Positions 45,299 to 54,974 of a stretch of 64,000 nt of DNA are shown here, in pieces; the first letter of the stretch is position 1; each line of letters opens with the position of its first letter. This stretch comes from an uncultured Alphaproteobacteria bacterium (GTDB lineage: Bacteria; Pseudomonadota; Alphaproteobacteria; Rhodobacterales; Rhodobacteraceae): positions 62,001 through 126,000 of the forward strand of contig CAKMYZ010000002.1 of assembly GCA_929200255.1 (NCBI GenBank), in the 5' to 3' direction. The position numbers and the translations under genes were made by a program. The notes under the pieces were generated by a model. That model saw only the letters and a program-made list of their open reading frames with translations, made no database searches and was not told where the DNA came from.

Positions 45299-45316
45299 GG
45301 CGGGGGCGCACCCGCC
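45295..45316. repeat. REP-like palindromic element beside the transposase remnant
   Basis: GTAGGGCGGGGGCGCACCCGCC forms a GGCGGG/CCCGCC stem and shares the GTAGGGYGGG start with the element at 37106. RAYT genes are typically flanked by such repeats. Confidence 0.5.
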
Positions 45317-45387
45317 AATCCGGTAGGTGATATGAGGTGTTGGGGGGGGGTGTCGGGGCAGGCCCGGACTGACGAGTCTCCACTAAC

Positions 45388-46662
45388 TTAGTTTTCAAAA
45401 CTTTCTTCGCCAAGATCCATGTCACTACTAAACGCAATCATGCGCACGTAACTACGGAGCATTGGATCAGCAAACTTGTACCAGCCAACCTTGCCGCGCT
45501 TTAGAACCGATCCGTGGCTAGGTTTGCAAAGCGCGTTAAGGTGATTTCGAAAATGAGTTTCGTTAGACAATGCCTTTCTATCAGCCCTGGCACCCATGAT
45601 CCTTGCATAATCATCTCGAATACTCTTGAACTGCTTCTCAAGCAATTGCCCGTCAGCCACAGACCAAAGAACCTCAATGTACTTATCTGTTCCTTTTTTC
45701 GTAGCAGCATCATAAGCGTTTTGAAGCCGGGTCGCTGCACCACTCGCTGCCCGTTGCACGCCGAAACGATAGACTTCCGCAGAAATATCAATGGCATCTG
45801 GTGTTTGTTCATACGCGGCTCTAATTATTTCGTTCATTATGACATGGGCAAAGTGCGGATATCCCGCTGCTATCTGCGCAATTCTAGTCAATTGACCCCA
45901 ATGCAATTCAACCTTCATGTTGAATGCAACATACTTGGAAATATCGATTATATGACCGTCTAGTAGTGGTTTGAGCTCCACCGCCTTTAAATATCGATCT
46001 ACTGACTCATGACTTCCGATCAGGTCATTCAGATTGGCTGCAACGCCACAAAAGACGAATTTTACAGGTAGCTTATCAACTGAGATTTGCTTTGCTAACG
46101 CGGTAAAGAAGTCAATCGTATCTTGGTTTTCAAGTTGGTCAAACTCGTCGACTACTATCACCCAGTCCCTTCGCCTTTCAAAATCGGCGGTCAAGATGGT
46201 GCTTAGGAAATCCGACGCATGGTTGACACTATCAATTTCGACTCTTTCTCGTAGTTTTCCACCAGAACCGCTTAGCGTCAGGCCGTAGAGCGAGAGCTTC
46301 CCGGCAAGGTTTTTGTCTTTAATATCTACTTTTCCGTCCTTCACGACCCTTCTAAATATGTCGTTTAACAAATCATTAGACGATGAACCTTTCTCACATG
46401 CAACCGCTGCGGCAAGACGAACCGTATCCGAAAATTTTGCGCAGGCAGTGTGCACCAATGACGTTTTCCCAACTCCGCGAAGCCCCCAAACAAACGAATT
46501 CATTCCATTTGTTTCAAACGAGTCGCGAAGTTCATTCAGCGCCCGATCACGGCCCATCAATTGATCTGGGTTCGACACTTCCTCACTCGGGTGACAAAAG
46601 AAATTTAGTTGATCGACAAAAGCTCTTCGCTCTAGGTCGCCCAATGCTTTGTAATCACTCAC
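45388..46662 (-). CDS. Foreign-looking P-loop ATPase (AAA/ORC-like)
   Basis: The 424-residue product has Walker [10 protein letters not shown] (residues 60-68), Walker [12 protein letters not shown] (Asp172, Glu173), a sensor-like [13 protein letters not shown] and a C-terminal winged-helix-like region with [14 protein letters not shown]. It resembles AAA/archaeal-type or STAND-like ATPases in mobile cargo and some defence loci. The gene is visibly A+T-richer than its neighbours with different codon use. It starts at GTG 46662, overlapping the thyX stop by four bases (GTGA). Its function is unknown. Confidence 0.85.
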   Translation of the reverse strand: MSDYKALGDLERRAFVDQLNFFCHPSEEVSNPDQLMGRDRALNELRDSFETNGMNSFVWGLRGVGKTSLVHTACAKFSDTVRLAAAVACEKGSSSNDLLNDIFRRVVKDGKVDIKDKNLAGKLSLYGLTLSGSGGKLRERVEIDSVNHASDFLSTILTADFERRRDWVIVVDEFDQLENQDTIDFFTALAKQISVDKLPVKFVFCGVAANLNDLIGSHESVDRYLKAVELKPLLDGHIIDISKYVAFNMKVELHWGQLTRIAQIAAGYPHFAHVIMNEIIRAAYEQTPDAIDISAEVYRFGVQRAASGAATRLQNAYDAATKKGTDKYIEVLWSVADGQLLEKQFKSIRDDYARIMGARADRKALSNETHFRNHLNALCKPSHGSVLKRGKVGWYKFADPMLRSYVRMIAFSSDMDLGEESFEN

Positions 46663-47564
46663 CCAATAACCCCTTCAAACTCCCGCCATTCGCCCTTCGA
46701 CATACCCGAATTCTCCTGCGTGACGTCTTCCCCCTTAAGCATACGTCGCACGCAGTCAATCGCCTTTGACGAGAGTGTCGCCCCGCCCATCCGGTAGTCT
46801 TCGAACGCGCCATAGGCTGCGGGCACCCAGTCGGCCACCACTTTGCAGATCGCATCCGCATAGACCCGGATTTCGTATTGCGCGTGGGCGTCCGCCCGGA
46901 GCCGCAGGAAGTGGAAGAGGTTGTGCAGGTCCACCTTCCAGTACCATTGCGTATAGATATTCGCGGGCAGGTTCATGCGGGCCAACTCGCGGGCGAGGCC
47001 TTGCTGCCCCTCCTGGTCGATCATCTCGGCGTAGTGGTCATAGCAGCGCGCAGCATCCCCTTTGAGGTATTCAAGCACGCGGGCGGCCTCTTCGCCGGTC
47101 AGCGCCTCCCCCCTGCCCTGATTGTTGATCACCGATTGCGCGGCAAGCTTATCAGGCTCGGGGATGTAGAACTCACGGTCGAGGATCGAGTAGCGCGCGG
47201 AATATTCATTCACATTCGCCGTCCGGTGCCGGATCCATTGGCGGGCGACAAAGACGGGCAGTTTGACGTGCAGCTTGATCTCGCACATCTCAAACGGTGT
47301 CGAATGCCAGTGGCGCATCAGGTAGCGGATCAGCCCCGCATCGTTCTGCACCGATTTGGTGCCTTTGCCGTAGGACACCCGCGCCGCCTGACAGATTGCC
47401 GCGTCATCGCCCATATAGTCGATGACCCGGATGAACCCGTGGTCCAGTACGTCATAGGCGGTGTACAGATGTTGCTCCATCCCAGGGGCAACCGTGCGCA
47501 GCGTTGGCTGGGCGTTGCTTCGCAATGCGTCGATTTCGGCCTGTTGTTCGGGGGTCATGGGCAT
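46659..47564 (-). CDS. thyX: Flavin-dependent thymidylate synthase ThyX
   Basis: ThyX makes dTMP from dUMP using methylene-tetrahydrofolate and FAD. The 301-residue product contains the ThyX signature [15 protein letters not shown] (from residue 112) plus the substrate-binding helices [24 protein letters not shown] lies upstream of ATG 47564. The C-terminus ([13 protein letters not shown]) is near normal length and overlaps the start of the foreign ATPase gene. Confidence 0.96.
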   Translation of the reverse strand: MPMTPEQQAEIDALRSNAQPTLRTVAPGMEQHLYTAYDVLDHGFIRVIDYMGDDAAICQAARVSYGKGTKSVQNDAGLIRYLMRHWHSTPFEMCEIKLHVKLPVFVARQWIRHRTANVNEYSARYSILDREFYIPEPDKLAAQSVINNQGRGEALTGEEAARVLEYLKGDAARCYDHYAEMIDQEGQQGLARELARMNLPANIYTQWYWKVDLHNLFHFLRLRADAHAQYEIRVYADAICKVVADWVPAAYGAFEDYRMGGATLSSKAIDCVRRMLKGEDVTQENSGMSKGEWREFEGVIG

Positions 47565-47734
47565 CTGCGTCTCCGGGGATCAGGGTCTGAGTCGCGCCAC
47601 TATAGAAAATGGGGGGCTGTGACAAAACCTCCATCCCCCCGCAACAATGCGATTAAATCGTAGGTTGCGTGTTGACATGCGTTGTTGCCGAAACGAAGTT
47701 GCGCGCGACTGTGGTGATAACCAAGGGATTCATT

Positions 47735-48595
47735 ATGAACAAATTCATAGCAATAACTGTATCAGCCGTCGTCTTGGCGGCATGCACAGACCAACGGAAT
47801 GCTGATTCAACCGACAACGGCGGTGGTGGCAGCAACCCGCCCCCCGGTGGGGTCACAAGCGACAATGTTCTGGTTGGTGACCTGAAGGCCGCGACATATG
47901 ATGCGGGTGATGGCAGCCTTGTCGTGCAGATCACATTGGATGGCAACGACCTCAACCAAGACTACGGCGCAGCAACCCCCGACGGCGACTACGACCTCTT
48001 TACGCTGCAAAACAGTATGACGGACCGCTTTTTCACCGCCTTTGCCGGTGAATCAACCGATGGCAGCGTAAGCGCTGTGGTTGTATCGGATGGCGGGCAG
48101 TTTAACCGGTTCTTTGGCGGGGCGACCGCAAGCCAGGCTTCCTACTCGGCACCCGCAGGCGGGATCACCAACTATTCCGGTGACTATGTTGGCTTGCTGA
48201 ACTTCGGCCCTGCCGCTGGTAGCGGCCCAGGTGATTCCTCAACGCCACACCGTTCGTTGCAGGTGAATGGCGAGGTATTTTTCAAGGCTGACTTTACCGA
48301 CAACGCCGTGAACGGCAATATCTACAACCGGACCTATGGCCCCGACGGGACAGGGACCGACTTGCCGGAAGTCGTGCTGACCATTGGCGAAATTGCCGCG
48401 GACGGCAGTTTTACCGGCTCTGTGGAGCTTCTCGACCAAACTGGTGTTGGTAGTTATGCTGGTGTCTTTGGTGGCAGTGGTGCTACTGCCGTTGCCGGAA
48501 CCGTTGCCCTTGGGGCCGGATTTTCCGACGGGGCAATTCCAGGAGCCGATGGCAATGAACGTGAGTTTGGTATTTTCGTGTTGGATCAGGACTAG
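47735..48595 (+). CDS. Surface lipoprotein with TbpB-like beta-barrel domain, probable Slam cargo
   Basis: The 286-residue product has a lipoprotein signal with lipobox LAAC (Cys17), a Gly/Asn/Pro linker (about 18-40) and a C-terminal TbpB-like barrel: DNAVNGNIYNRTYG, then GEIAADGSFTGSVELL, GSYAGVFGGSGATAVAGTVALG. Such barrels occur in transferrin-, haemoglobin- and factor-H-binding lipoproteins exported by Slam. The ligand is unknown. It lies 30 bases upstream of a Slam-like gene on the same strand. Confidence 0.82.
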   Translation: MNKFIAITVSAVVLAACTDQRNADSTDNGGGGSNPPPGGVTSDNVLVGDLKAATYDAGDGSLVVQITLDGNDLNQDYGAATPDGDYDLFTLQNSMTDRFFTAFAGESTDGSVSAVVVSDGGQFNRFFGGATASQASYSAPAGGITNYSGDYVGLLNFGPAAGSGPGDSSTPHRSLQVNGEVFFKADFTDNAVNGNIYNRTYGPDGTGTDLPEVVLTIGEIAADGSFTGSVELLDQTGVGSYAGVFGGSGATAVAGTVALGAGFSDGAIPGADGNEREFGIFVLDQD

Positions 48596-48625
48596 CCCTG
48601 ATCCGCTTTTCGCATTGCCGGTCGC

Positions 48626-49999
48626 ATGATGCGATCTAGCATTCTTGCATTGGCGGCCGCGCTTTTTTGCGGTGCTGCCAATGCGCAAACGCAGATTGAC
48701 ATACCGATCGCGCAGGCGCGGAGCATTATGGCGCAGGCCGCCTTGGGCGGTGATCCCGCGCTGGCCGTTCAGATTGCCAATGCAATCCTCGCCCAGAACC
48801 CTGACGACCGCGATGCCCTTATTGTGCTGGCGGTCGCCTCGCCCCGTCTGGGCGATCCGAAGGCTGGCCGCGTGGCTGGTGCGCGTGCCTGGCACCTGTC
48901 AGAGACTCCCGCCCAGCGCTATGAAGCCGCCCGCGTCACCGCCCTTGCCGCCGCCAATGCCCAAGAGCTTACCCGTGCCACGTTCTGGCTGCGCCTTGCG
49001 CTGATCTCTGCCCCTGATGAGGCCGAGCGGACCCGCACCATCAACGATGCCCGCGCTGTCGCCCGACGCAATCCATGGTCAACACAGCTGTCGTTTTCGC
49101 TTGTGCCGTCGAATAATGTGAATGGCGGAGCTGAGGATGACCAGTCCTCCGCCCCGGGAAACCCGACAGGCGATTTGTCTGAGGATGCTGTCGCCCTGGA
49201 AGGTTGGCGCGCATCGCTTGGGTTTACGACCCAATATCGCCTTCAGGAATCCGCCAAGAGCCGGACCATCGCCAGCCTGCAATATCAGACTGCCCGCGTG
49301 TGGATCACCGAAGAGAGTATCGTGCCCGATGAAGCGTTCAACAACAGCACAACCCAACTATCACTGCGCCATGATCGTGTATTGGACACTGGCACCCTTG
49401 GCCTGACCTTCTCTCGCGGCCTTGTCGAATATCGCGATCTGGACCTGAGCGCCCGCCGCACAGAAAAGCTAACCTATGATATCTGGCGTATCGGTCTTGA
49501 TCGCCGCATTCCTGTGGGTGAGCGGGCCAACCTGTCGCTTTCTTATGGGCGTGAGTTGCTGGACTATGAGGTCACAGGCATTGGCGAAGTGAACCGCAAC
49601 ACGCTTGGCGCAAGCCTGACCTACGGGCTGGAAGGTGGTGATCGTGTCACCGGGTCCTACTCTTTCTCCGATAGCGTTGGTGATCTGGATAACTATACAT
49701 CGCAAGACCACAGCCTCCGTGTGCTCTATAGCTGGTCTGAGCCGATTGGCCCGGTGACGCTGACGGCCGGGGGCGGCTTCAAATGGGCCGACTACCCCGA
49801 TTATCGGGTTTTGTTTCCAGTTACCGGTGGGCGTCAGGACAAAACTATTTTTGCCGAGGCCAACATCGGCTTCCCCGAGGTCTCTTTTGCCGGCTTCACC
49901 CCCGGTTTACGCGTTGACCTGTCCAAGGTTGACAGCAACGTCAGCCGCTTTGATCGGACGACATTTTCTGTGGGTTTCACCATCAGTTCGCAGTTCTAG
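48626..49999 (+). CDS. Slam-like outer-membrane protein (TPR plus DUF560 barrel)
   Basis: The 457-residue product has a signal peptide ending ANAQT, a helical TPR-like N-terminal domain (about 25-150) and a beta-barrel (about 155-457) opening NPWSTQLSFSLVPSNNVNGG, the typical start of the DUF560/Slam barrel, and ending in Phe (ISSQF). Slam proteins move lipoproteins to the cell surface. The adjacent lipoprotein with a TbpB-like fold is the expected cargo. ATG 48629 is an alternative start; the ribosome site is weak. Confidence 0.82.
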   Translation: MMRSSILALAAALFCGAANAQTQIDIPIAQARSIMAQAALGGDPALAVQIANAILAQNPDDRDALIVLAVASPRLGDPKAGRVAGARAWHLSETPAQRYEAARVTALAAANAQELTRATFWLRLALISAPDEAERTRTINDARAVARRNPWSTQLSFSLVPSNNVNGGAEDDQSSAPGNPTGDLSEDAVALEGWRASLGFTTQYRLQESAKSRTIASLQYQTARVWITEESIVPDEAFNNSTTQLSLRHDRVLDTGTLGLTFSRGLVEYRDLDLSARRTEKLTYDIWRIGLDRRIPVGERANLSLSYGRELLDYEVTGIGEVNRNTLGASLTYGLEGGDRVTGSYSFSDSVGDLDNYTSQDHSLRVLYSWSEPIGPVTLTAGGGFKWADYPDYRVLFPVTGGRQDKTIFAEANIGFPEVSFAGFTPGLRVDLSKVDSNVSRFDRTTFSVGFTISSQF

Positions 50000-50008
50000 G
50001 TGAAAAGA

Positions 50009-50094
50009 TGGTGCGGGCGGTGGGACTCGAACCCACACGGGCATACGCCCCTCAGATTTTAAGTCTGGTATGTCTACCATTCCATCACGCCCGC
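50009..50094 (-). tRNA. tRNA-Leu (anticodon UAA), CCA encoded
   Basis: On the minus strand, acceptor GCGGGCG/CGCCCGC pairs with discriminator A and encoded CCA; the anticodon loop CTTAAAA gives UAA; a long variable arm (GGGC/GCCC) and T-arm GTGGG-TTCGAGT-CCCAC are intact. Class II shape and sequence match tRNA-Leu. Confidence 0.95.
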
Positions 50095-50188
50095 ATCCGG
50101 CGCTGTCTTCAATTTTCACCATCGGGCCTATTTTGGGACTGAAAGCAGTCTCTTAGCCGCAACGCCTTGTTTCGTATGCACAACTTGG

Positions 50189-50240
50189 CGCAGACACAAG
50201 GGCTTTAAGCCTCAGGTGTCTACTATTCCGCCACGCAGGC
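50189..50240 (-). pseudogene. tRNA-Leu-like 5' fragment
   Basis: Minus-strand sequence starting GCCTGCGTGGCGGAATAGTA and running through GACAC and GGCTTAAAGCC resembles the acceptor, D-arm and anticodon arm of tRNA-Leu. No matching T-arm or 3' acceptor follows and the anticodon stem has mismatches. It lies about 95 bases upstream of the intact tRNA-Leu. The rest of the 50095-50285 gap shows nothing else. Confidence 0.55.
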
Positions 50241-50285
50241 ATGCCGCTATTCCTATGCGCAGCAGCCAAGGTCGGCAAGCGGTGA

Positions 50286-50825
50286 TCAGAGGTCAGTGCC
50301 CATCGGTTCGGTCAGAAGAGCACGCTCTTGCAGCCAAGGGTTCATCGCGACAGCAGCACGCAGGGCTTCTTGTGCTTCTTCGTCGCGCCCCAAACCCATC
50401 AGAGTCAGCCCCTTACCCGACAAAGCGGCGATGTGGTTAGGCATGATATCAAGGGCGATATTGAGATCCGCCAGGGCCGCCTCAAAATCCTGCGCCAGAT
50501 AACTGGCAAAGGCACGTTGGTTGTATCCTTCGGCGTAGTCAGGACAGTACTCCACCAAACGCGTCAGCGTCTCGCGGGCGCCCAGGAAATCATAGATTGT
50601 GCGTTGCGACATGCCTTGATCCAGCATGTCCTGCGCCAGCGCATCCGGCGCATCAACCCATAATTCCCAAAGTTGCTGGTTTAACATCCGCGCCTCACCC
50701 TCACCGCGTGAGACGCTCAGCTCGCTCACAATCTCGGCGATGCGCGCGCTATGATCGGTGACAGCTGGGCAGCTTTGGGCGACAGCGGGTGCTGCAATGA
50801 GGCAAAGAGGTAATATCCATTTCAT
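50286..50825 (-). CDS. Secreted TPR-repeat protein
   Basis: The 179-residue product has a signal peptide (ending AVAQS) and TPR-like repeats (about 85-165: YAEGYNQRAFASYLAQDFEAAL, then NHIAALSGKGLTLMGLGRDEEA). It probably binds partners in the periplasm; the role is unknown. It stands between tRNA-Leu and putR with no clear operon. Confidence 0.8.
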   Translation of the reverse strand: MKWILPLCLIAAPAVAQSCPAVTDHSARIAEIVSELSVSRGEGEARMLNQQLWELWVDAPDALAQDMLDQGMSQRTIYDFLGARETLTRLVEYCPDYAEGYNQRAFASYLAQDFEAALADLNIALDIMPNHIAALSGKGLTLMGLGRDEEAQEALRAAVAMNPWLQERALLTEPMGTDL

Positions 50826-50862
50826 GCATCAAGTATCTGAGGCGACCCCCGCCAAGGTCAAG

Positions 50863-51354
50863 TCACGAGCCCGTGCCTGGCGACAGGGGCGACAGCCCTT
50901 CTTCCTTTACCGCCTGCATGGCGACGTAAGTTGATGTATTTGCGACATGCGGCAGGGTCGATATTTTCTCTGCCAAAACAGCGCGATACCCCGGCATACC
51001 TGCGGTGCGAACCTTCAGCAGATAGTCAAACGCTCCTGCAATCAGGTGACACTCTTCTATTTCCGGCACCCGCAGAACGGCGCGATTGAACGCCGCCAGG
51101 GCGCTTTCCCGGGTGTCCGATAGCTTGACCTCAACAAAGGCGACGTGATCGCGCCCCAACCGAATAGCATCATAAATCGCACGATAGCCCCGAATGACAC
51201 CGTGATCTTCCAGCCGTCTCAATCGCGCCTGTGTCGGTGACTTTGACAGCCCAATGCGGCGCGCGAGTTCGGTCACGCTGATCCGACCCTCAACCGTCAG
51301 GATGTCGAGAATCTTGCGATCAAATGTGTCCAGATCAGAAATCTTTTCGGCCAT
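50863..51354 (-). CDS. putR: Lrp/AsnC-family regulator of proline use (PutR)
   Basis: The 163-residue product has an N-terminal winged helix-turn-helix (DRKILDILTVEGRISVTELARRIGLSKSPTQARLRRLED) and a C-terminal RAM ligand-binding domain. Divergent from putA across 107 bases, it matches PutR activators that respond to proline. ATG 51354 has GAAGGG upstream; longer frames enter the shared promoter. Confidence 0.9.
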   Translation of the reverse strand: MAEKISDLDTFDRKILDILTVEGRISVTELARRIGLSKSPTQARLRRLEDHGVIRGYRAIYDAIRLGRDHVAFVEVKLSDTRESALAAFNRAVLRVPEIEECHLIAGAFDYLLKVRTAGMPGYRAVLAEKISTLPHVANTSTYVAMQAVKEEGLSPLSPGTGS

Positions 51355-51393
51355 AAATCTACCCTTCAATAAGTCGAACTGCCTGTTGTTCTG

Positions 51394-51433
51394 CCATATT
51401 GAAGTCATCTTAGCTGGGAATTCTGGTATATGG
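51394..51433. promoter_or_regulatory. Inverted repeat in the putR-putA gap, possible PutR site
   Basis: CCATAT and ATATGG are inverted and about 28 bases apart within the divergent region, in an A+T-rich setting suited to an Lrp-type octamer wrapping DNA. This is weak evidence on its own. Confidence 0.3.
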
Positions 51434-51461
51434 TAGGTCAAACCCAAAGCGAGAACCTGCA

Positions 51462-54400
51462 ATGATCAGAGACCACAGCACCGATCTGCACCGCCAAATC
51501 GATATTGCCATGTATCAGGACGAGGCCGCCAGCGTGCAAAGCCTGGTCGCGGCGGCCGCACTGTCGCAGGACGACCGCGCGCGCATCTCTAACAGAGCGG
51601 CCGATTTGGTCCGCGAGATTCGTGGGAGTTCGGAGCCCGGCCTGATGGAGGTCTTTCTGGCAGAGTATGGTCTTTCGACGGATGAAGGTATTGCGCTGAT
51701 GTGCCTGGCAGAGGCGCTGTTGCGCGTCCCGGACGCTGAAACCATGGACGACCTGATCGAGGACAAAATCGCCCCTTCAGATTGGGGCAAACATTTGGGT
51801 CACTCAGCCTCTTCCTTGGTCAACGCATCTACCTGGGCGCTGATGCTGACGGGCCGGGTGCTGGATGATGAAAAACCGGGCATGACACGCCACCTGCGCA
51901 GCGCGGTCAAACGGCTGGGTGAACCTGTGATTCGCACCGCTGTTGCCCGCGCCATGCGCGAAATGGGCCGACAGTTTGTGTTGGGAGAGGACATCGGCAA
52001 AGCGATGAAGCGCGCCGAAGGGATGCAGGCGAAGGGCTTTACCTACAGTTACGACATGCTGGGCGAAGCAGCCCGCACAGACGCGGATGCGCGCGGTTAT
52101 CACCTTGCGTATTCCCGTGCGATCAGTGCGATTGCAGAGCATTGCACGCACAGCACCGTCGCCGAAAACCCCGGCATCTCGATCAAACTCTCGGCGCTTC
52201 ACCCCCGCTATGAGATGGCACAAGAAGCACGTGTGATGGAAGAGCTTGTGCCACGTGTCCGTGCACTTGCACTTTTGGCGAAATCCGCAGGCATGGGTTT
52301 CAACATTGATGCCGAGGAAGCAGATCGCCTGTCTTTGTCGCTTGACGTGATCAGTGCCGTTCTGTCCGAACCTGCCCTGTCGAGTTGGGATGGGTTTGGC
52401 GTTGTCGTGCAGGCCTTTGGGCAGCGCACCGCATTGGTCATCGACTATCTGCATGATCTTGCCGGGCGTTTGGACCGTAAGATCATGATCCGCCTTGTCA
52501 AAGGCGCCTATTGGGACGCCGAGATCAAACGCGCGCAGGTTGAAGGCATCGATGGATTTCCTGTTTTCACCTCGAAACATCACACCGATATCAGCTATAT
52601 CGCCAACGCCCGCAAACTATTGGGCCTGACGGATCGCATCTACCCGCAGTTCGCCACCCACAACGCGCATACGGTTGCTGCTGTCCTCGACATGGCGCAA
52701 AGCATGGGGCGCGGAAAAGATGATTTTGAGTTCCAGCGCCTGCATGGCATGGGCGAGATGTTGCACACGATTGTCCTGCAAGCTGAACAAACCCGCTGCC
52801 GGATCTATGCCCCCGTTGGCGCACATGAAGACCTGCTGGCCTACCTCGTTCGTCGCCTGCTTGAAAACGGCGCAAACTCCAGCTTTGTCAATCAGATCGT
52901 CGATGAAGACGTCCCCCCAGAGGTCGTGGCCGCCTGCCCGTTTGAAAGCGCCGGCGATGGACCGCAATTGCCGACGGGCCCAAACCTATATCAGCCGCAG
53001 CGCGTCAATTCCAAAGGCTGGGATCTGACCCATGGGCCAACCTTGGATGCCATCGCAAAGGAACGCGAACCTTTGCTGAAATCGTCCTTTGTGGGCCACC
53101 CGCTCACTGCTGCCGACCACGCCTACCCGCGCGCGTCGCTTAATGCACCGCAGCCCGTGCTGAACCCCGCTAAACCGGGTGATCAGGTTGGGCAGGTACA
53201 GGTCGCCACAGCAAAAGATATCGCTGCGACCCTTGATGCGGCCAGCCCCTGGTCTGCGGATGTCGCGACGCGTGCCGAAATACTCAACGCCGCTGCTGAT
53301 GCTTATGAAGAAAATGCAGAAGAGCTGTTTGCCATCCTCTGCCGCGAAGCGGGCAAAGCACTACCTGATGCCGTTGCGGAACTGCGGGAAGCCGTTGATT
53401 TCCTACGCTACTATGCAGCGCAAGCCTGCGCGGACCAGCCCGCACGCGGCCTTTGGACCTGCATCAGCCCTTGGAACTTTCCACTGGCCATTTTCACCGG
53501 CCAGATTGCGGCAGCCCTTGCTGCGGGCAACGCGGTGCTTGCGAAACCGGCCGAGCAAACACCGCTGATCGCGACCCGCGCGGTGGCGCTGCTGCATGCC
53601 GCTAGTGTTCCGGCCTCTGCGTTACAACTATTGCCGGGTGCGGGCGATGTTGGTGCGGCGCTGACGGGTGATCCGCGCATCAATGGTGTGGCCTTTACAG
53701 GGTCCACTGCCACTGCGCTGAAAATCCGGGCCAATATGGCCGCGCATTGCGTTCCCGGCACGCCGCTGATTGCGGAAACCGGCGGGCTGAATGCGATGAT
53801 CGTCGACAGCACCGCCCTGCCCGAACACGCGGTGCGCGACATCATCAACGGGGCGTTCCGCTCTGCCGGGCAGCGCTGTTCGGCCCTGCGCTGCCTTTAT
53901 GTGCAAGAGGATATCGCAAAGCCGCTTCTGACCATGCTGAAAGGCGCGATGGATGAACTAAGCGTTGGTGATCCCTGGCATCTGTCCACAGATGTGGGGC
54001 CTGTCATCGACGCAGCGGCCCACAAGGGCATCGCCGATCACATCGCAGTCGCGCAAGCGGAAGACCGCATCATTCACCAGGTCGACTCACCGGCGCAGGG
54101 TCACTTCATCGCGCCGGTCGCCATCAAAGTGTCGGGCATTGCCGAGATGACCAAAGAGGTGTTCGGCCCGATCCTGCATGTCGCGACCTTCAAGGCATCA
54201 GAACTGGACGCTGTGATCGATGCGATCAATGCCACCGGCTATGGTTTGACTTTTGGCCTGCACACCAGGATCGATGACCGGGTACAGACAATCGTCGAGA
54301 AGGTTCAGGCGGGCAACCTATATGTGAACCGTGACCAGATCGGCGCGATTGTGGGCAGTCAGCCCTTTGGGGGCGAAGGCATGTCCGGGACCGGGCCAAA

Positions 54401-54926
54401 GGCCGGTGGCCCGCACTATCTGCCCCGTTTCACGGCCAAGCCTGTTGCGCCCACAACGCTGCAATGGGCCAATGCGGCAAATCGGGATGACCTCACAACC
54501 CAACTGCAAACCGCATTCACCGATCAGGATCACCCCGCCACCGACCTGCCCGGTCCAACGGGTGAATCCAATCGCCACAGCCTGCACGCGCGCGACCCGA
54601 TCCTCTGCATGGGACCGGGGGCCACCGCAGCGGCAGAACAAGCCGCAGCCGTAGCCGCCCTGGGCGGTATCGCCGTGAACGCTGAAGGCGACCTTGCGCC
54701 AGAGACACTGACGACACTCACCCCGCTTGGCGGTGTCATTTGGTGGGGCAATGACGATACCGCGCGCGAGATTGAAGCAGCGCTGAGCAAACGCGAGGGG
54801 CCGATCACCGCGCTGATCACCGGATTGCCTGATACAGCCCATGTTCTGCACGAACGCCATGTTTGCATCGACACCACCGCAGCAGGCGGCAATGCCGCAC
54901 TCTTGGCCGAAGTCGCGGGCGCCTGA
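51462..54926 (+). CDS. putA: Bifunctional proline dehydrogenase / glutamate-semialdehyde dehydrogenase
   Basis: PutA oxidises proline to glutamate. The 1154-residue product has the PRODH domain (about 120-480; FTYSYDMLGEAARTD, GISIKLSALHPRYE, RLVKGAYWDAEIKRAQ) and the aldehyde dehydrogenase domain (about 540-1010; CISPWNFPLAIFTGQIAAALAAGN, nucleophile Cys in SAGQRCSAL), then a C-terminal extension. It is shorter than E. coli PutA and lacks the N-terminal ribbon-helix-helix DNA-binding domain, so PutR is the regulator. Divergent from putR. Confidence 0.96.
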   Translation: MIRDHSTDLHRQIDIAMYQDEAASVQSLVAAAALSQDDRARISNRAADLVREIRGSSEPGLMEVFLAEYGLSTDEGIALMCLAEALLRVPDAETMDDLIEDKIAPSDWGKHLGHSASSLVNASTWALMLTGRVLDDEKPGMTRHLRSAVKRLGEPVIRTAVARAMREMGRQFVLGEDIGKAMKRAEGMQAKGFTYSYDMLGEAARTDADARGYHLAYSRAISAIAEHCTHSTVAENPGISIKLSALHPRYEMAQEARVMEELVPRVRALALLAKSAGMGFNIDAEEADRLSLSLDVISAVLSEPALSSWDGFGVVVQAFGQRTALVIDYLHDLAGRLDRKIMIRLVKGAYWDAEIKRAQVEGIDGFPVFTSKHHTDISYIANARKLLGLTDRIYPQFATHNAHTVAAVLDMAQSMGRGKDDFEFQRLHGMGEMLHTIVLQAEQTRCRIYAPVGAHEDLLAYLVRRLLENGANSSFVNQIVDEDVPPEVVAACPFESAGDGPQLPTGPNLYQPQRVNSKGWDLTHGPTLDAIAKEREPLLKSSFVGHPLTAADHAYPRASLNAPQPVLNPAKPGDQVGQVQVATAKDIAATLDAASPWSADVATRAEILNAAADAYEENAEELFAILCREAGKALPDAVAELREAVDFLRYYAAQACADQPARGLWTCISPWNFPLAIFTGQIAAALAAGNAVLAKPAEQTPLIATRAVALLHAASVPASALQLLPGAGDVGAALTGDPRINGVAFTGSTATALKIRANMAAHCVPGTPLIAETGGLNAMIVDSTALPEHAVRDIINGAFRSAGQRCSALRCLYVQEDIAKPLLTMLKGAMDELSVGDPWHLSTDVGPVIDAAAHKGIADHIAVAQAEDRIIHQVDSPAQGHFIAPVAIKVSGIAEMTKEVFGPILHVATFKASELDAVIDAINATGYGLTFGLHTRIDDRVQTIVEKVQAGNLYVNRDQIGAIVGSQPFGGEGMSGTGPKAGGPHYLPRFTAKPVAPTTLQWANAANRDDLTTQLQTAFTDQDHPATDLPGPTGESNRHSLHARDPILCMGPGATAAAEQAAAVAALGGIAVNAEGDLAPETLTTLTPLGGVIWWGNDDTAREIEAALSKREGPITALITGLPDTAHVLHERHVCIDTTAAGGNAALLAEVAGA

Positions 54927-54974
54927 CATCAGCTTCGACTTGACCAAACCGGCCACATGGACAACGGTCGCGCT

